This document shows, one piece after another, positions 4,985-5,923 of a stretch of DNA of 5,923 nucleotides. Positions within the stretch are counted from its first letter, which is position 1. Each line of letters starts with the position of its first letter. Where the stretch lies: NCBI GenBank assembly GCA_944391365.1, contig CALXTH010000041.1, positions 1 through 5,923 on the forward strand. The letters are read 5' to 3'. The DNA is from an uncultured Alphaproteobacteria bacterium (lineage in GTDB: Bacteria; Pseudomonadota; Alphaproteobacteria; RF32; CAG-239). Both the position numbers and the translations under genes were made by a program. The notes under the pieces are model-generated. The model was not told the origin of the DNA. It worked only from the letters and a program-made list of their open reading frames with translations, and did no database searches.

Positions 4985-5716
4985 CTAAGCAAAAAGCAAT
5001 GCTTGCTTAATATAGGCTCTGCATTTTTCGATTGAAAAATGCCCGTCATAACCTTTAAGCTTTCCTTCGGCGTCAATAAAAATTTCTCTGTCAGCGGAAA
5101 CGGATTGCGAGATTTTGTTTAAAACCGAAACCACATTTTCAGGGGAAATTCCACCGGAATAGCCTTGCAAAACATTATCAAACACAGGAGGCGCATAATG
5201 ATCAGCCTCAATCCCTTCACCGTGAGAATTGTCATAAAGGCAGTCAAATTTAACACCTGTGTCGTAGATTTTGTGTATAAACCCCGCATTGTCAGCATTA
5301 TACGAAAAAATAAATCTCACATCCGGATATTTCCTCATCGAGGCAAGCAGACAATCCACATCAGGCGTCTTTTCCCGCCCAATTCTGAAATTCAACTGCA
5401 CACGTCCGAAAAACGGTTCTTGACGACTATTCTTCCAACCAAGAAATTCAGACAACTCCGCCGATGGTGCTCCATCGCAAAAGTTCTCGACCCAGTCTTG
5501 ATTTAAATGCAGCGCAAAATTGCAGGTATCATACTTAAAATTCTGATAAAGCATCTGAAGCCACCAATATCGAGCCGACCCGAAAGAGGCCTTCTTACCC
5601 GAAACCTGAATGCCCGCTTCTACTTTATTCCCCAAACCGCTAACACACAGCCGGTGTAACACATCAACATCCGTAAACTCATTAGCGCCCGAAAAAGTAA
5701 TAAATTTTAACTTCAT
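4985..5716 (-). CDS. TIM-barrel protein resembling phosphoribosylanthranilate isomerase
   Basis: 243 residues, soluble. The pattern follows TrpF-type (beta/alpha)8 barrels: first strand FITFSGANEFTD (5-16), VEAGIQVS (32-39), NFALHLN (66-72), RVQLN (105-109), CLYDNSHGEGI (159-169), GYSGGISPENV (185-195) and a last strand IDAEGKLKGYDG. The GGISPENV element matches the phosphate-binding AGGL-x-PENV of TrpF, and D162 sits where TrpF has its catalytic Asp. The catalytic Cys of the TrpF KICG motif appears as Ser9 (FSG), so tryptophan-pathway activity is doubtful. No trp genes are adjacent, and uncharacterised relatives often carry the isomerase-like name. The gene stands alone, with a promoter at 5759-5786 and a terminator at 4933-4971. 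No ribosome binding site is visible before the ATG, where the sequence is A/T only. Fold likely, reaction unknown. Confidence 0.85.
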   Translation of the reverse strand: MKLKFITFSGANEFTDVDVLHRLCVSGLGNKVEAGIQVSGKKASFGSARYWWLQMLYQNFKYDTCNFALHLNQDWVENFCDGAPSAELSEFLGWKNSRQEPFFGRVQLNFRIGREKTPDVDCLLASMRKYPDVRFIFSYNADNAGFIHKIYDTGVKFDCLYDNSHGEGIEADHYAPPVFDNVLQGYSGGISPENVVSVLNKISQSVSADREIFIDAEGKLKGYDGHFSIEKCRAYIKQALLFA

Positions 5717-5758
5717 AATATAAAAAAATTAGTAAATAATAATTTGTTTATAAGCGGT

Positions 5759-5786
5759 ATAATAACAAATAATCATTTAGAATCAA
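5759..5786 (-). promoter_or_regulatory. Probable promoter of the TIM-barrel gene
   Basis: Minus strand: TTGATT (5781-5786), a 16-base spacer and TATTAT (5759-5764), giving a start near 5751 and a short A/T-only leader of about 35 bases. The rest of the stretch to 5923 shows only a small CCTCA/TGAGG dyad (5840-5855) and no supportable gene. Confidence 0.6.
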
Positions 5787-5923
5787 CAGAAATAAACAAT
5801 GCTTTTCTTTTACAAATCTGGTTTATGCCAACCGACATACCTCAATAGAATGAGGACAACATTAAATGCTTGTAAAATAAAGAATTTTATATGAGAGGGT
5901 CCGTGTAACAAGCGGGAAACAGC

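Noticed and set aside
5165..5506. Plus-strand ORF of 113 codons
   Set aside because: Antisense to the TIM-barrel gene, no credible start signal and a protein rich in random basic residues.
5840..5855. CCTCA/TGAGG dyad near the right edge
   Set aside because: Five base pairs with a six-base loop and no T-run; too weak to call an operator or terminator.
5799..5894. Plus-strand ORF of 31 codons in the right-edge intergenic stretch
   Set aside because: No ribosome binding site, no recognisable sequence, and a length expected by chance in AT-rich DNA.

Overview
The window comes from a proteobacterial chromosome, most likely an alphaproteobacterium. The basis is the style of the L11, NusG and SecE proteins, the secE-nusG-rplK order, and CTTG-type -35 elements. 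I infer an uncultured or host-associated lineage from the moderate-to-low GC of the core genes and the AT-rich accessory DNA, but the sequence alone does not settle this. Every credible gene reads leftwards (minus strand).

Right to left (transcription order): an isolated gene at 4985-5716 encodes a TIM-barrel protein resembling phosphoribosylanthranilate isomerase, with its own promoter and a strong terminator. Next is a 225-residue protein with a weak helix-turn-helix-like N-terminus (4147-4824). It is followed by a very AT-rich cassette: a lytic-transglycosylase-like protein without a signal peptide (3318-4031), a four-helix membrane protein starting immediately after its stop codon (2862-3317), and a small single-helix membrane protein with two C-terminal cysteines (2590-2793). 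The arrangement suggests a cell-wall-degrading effector and its immunity protein(s), with a phage-type lysis cassette as the alternative. A 46-codon ORF in a locally GC-richer patch (2445-2585) and a 52-residue hypothetical protein with an intrinsic terminator (2169-2327) close this accessory part.

The left 2.1 kb is housekeeping: a near-consensus promoter, a folded leader, secE and nusG (4 nt apart), an intrinsic terminator, then mscL (with a C-terminal zinc ribbon), then rplK behind its own promoter. The usual nusG-rplK continuity is therefore broken by mscL plus a terminator. The rplK leader folds into a nested hairpin that closely copies the L1-binding site of 23S rRNA, as expected for L1 autoregulation of the L11-L1 operon; rplA should lie just beyond the left edge.

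The two most rewarding items are the putative effector/immunity cassette and the L1-mimic leader. No tRNA, rRNA, CRISPR array or insertion sequence was seen.
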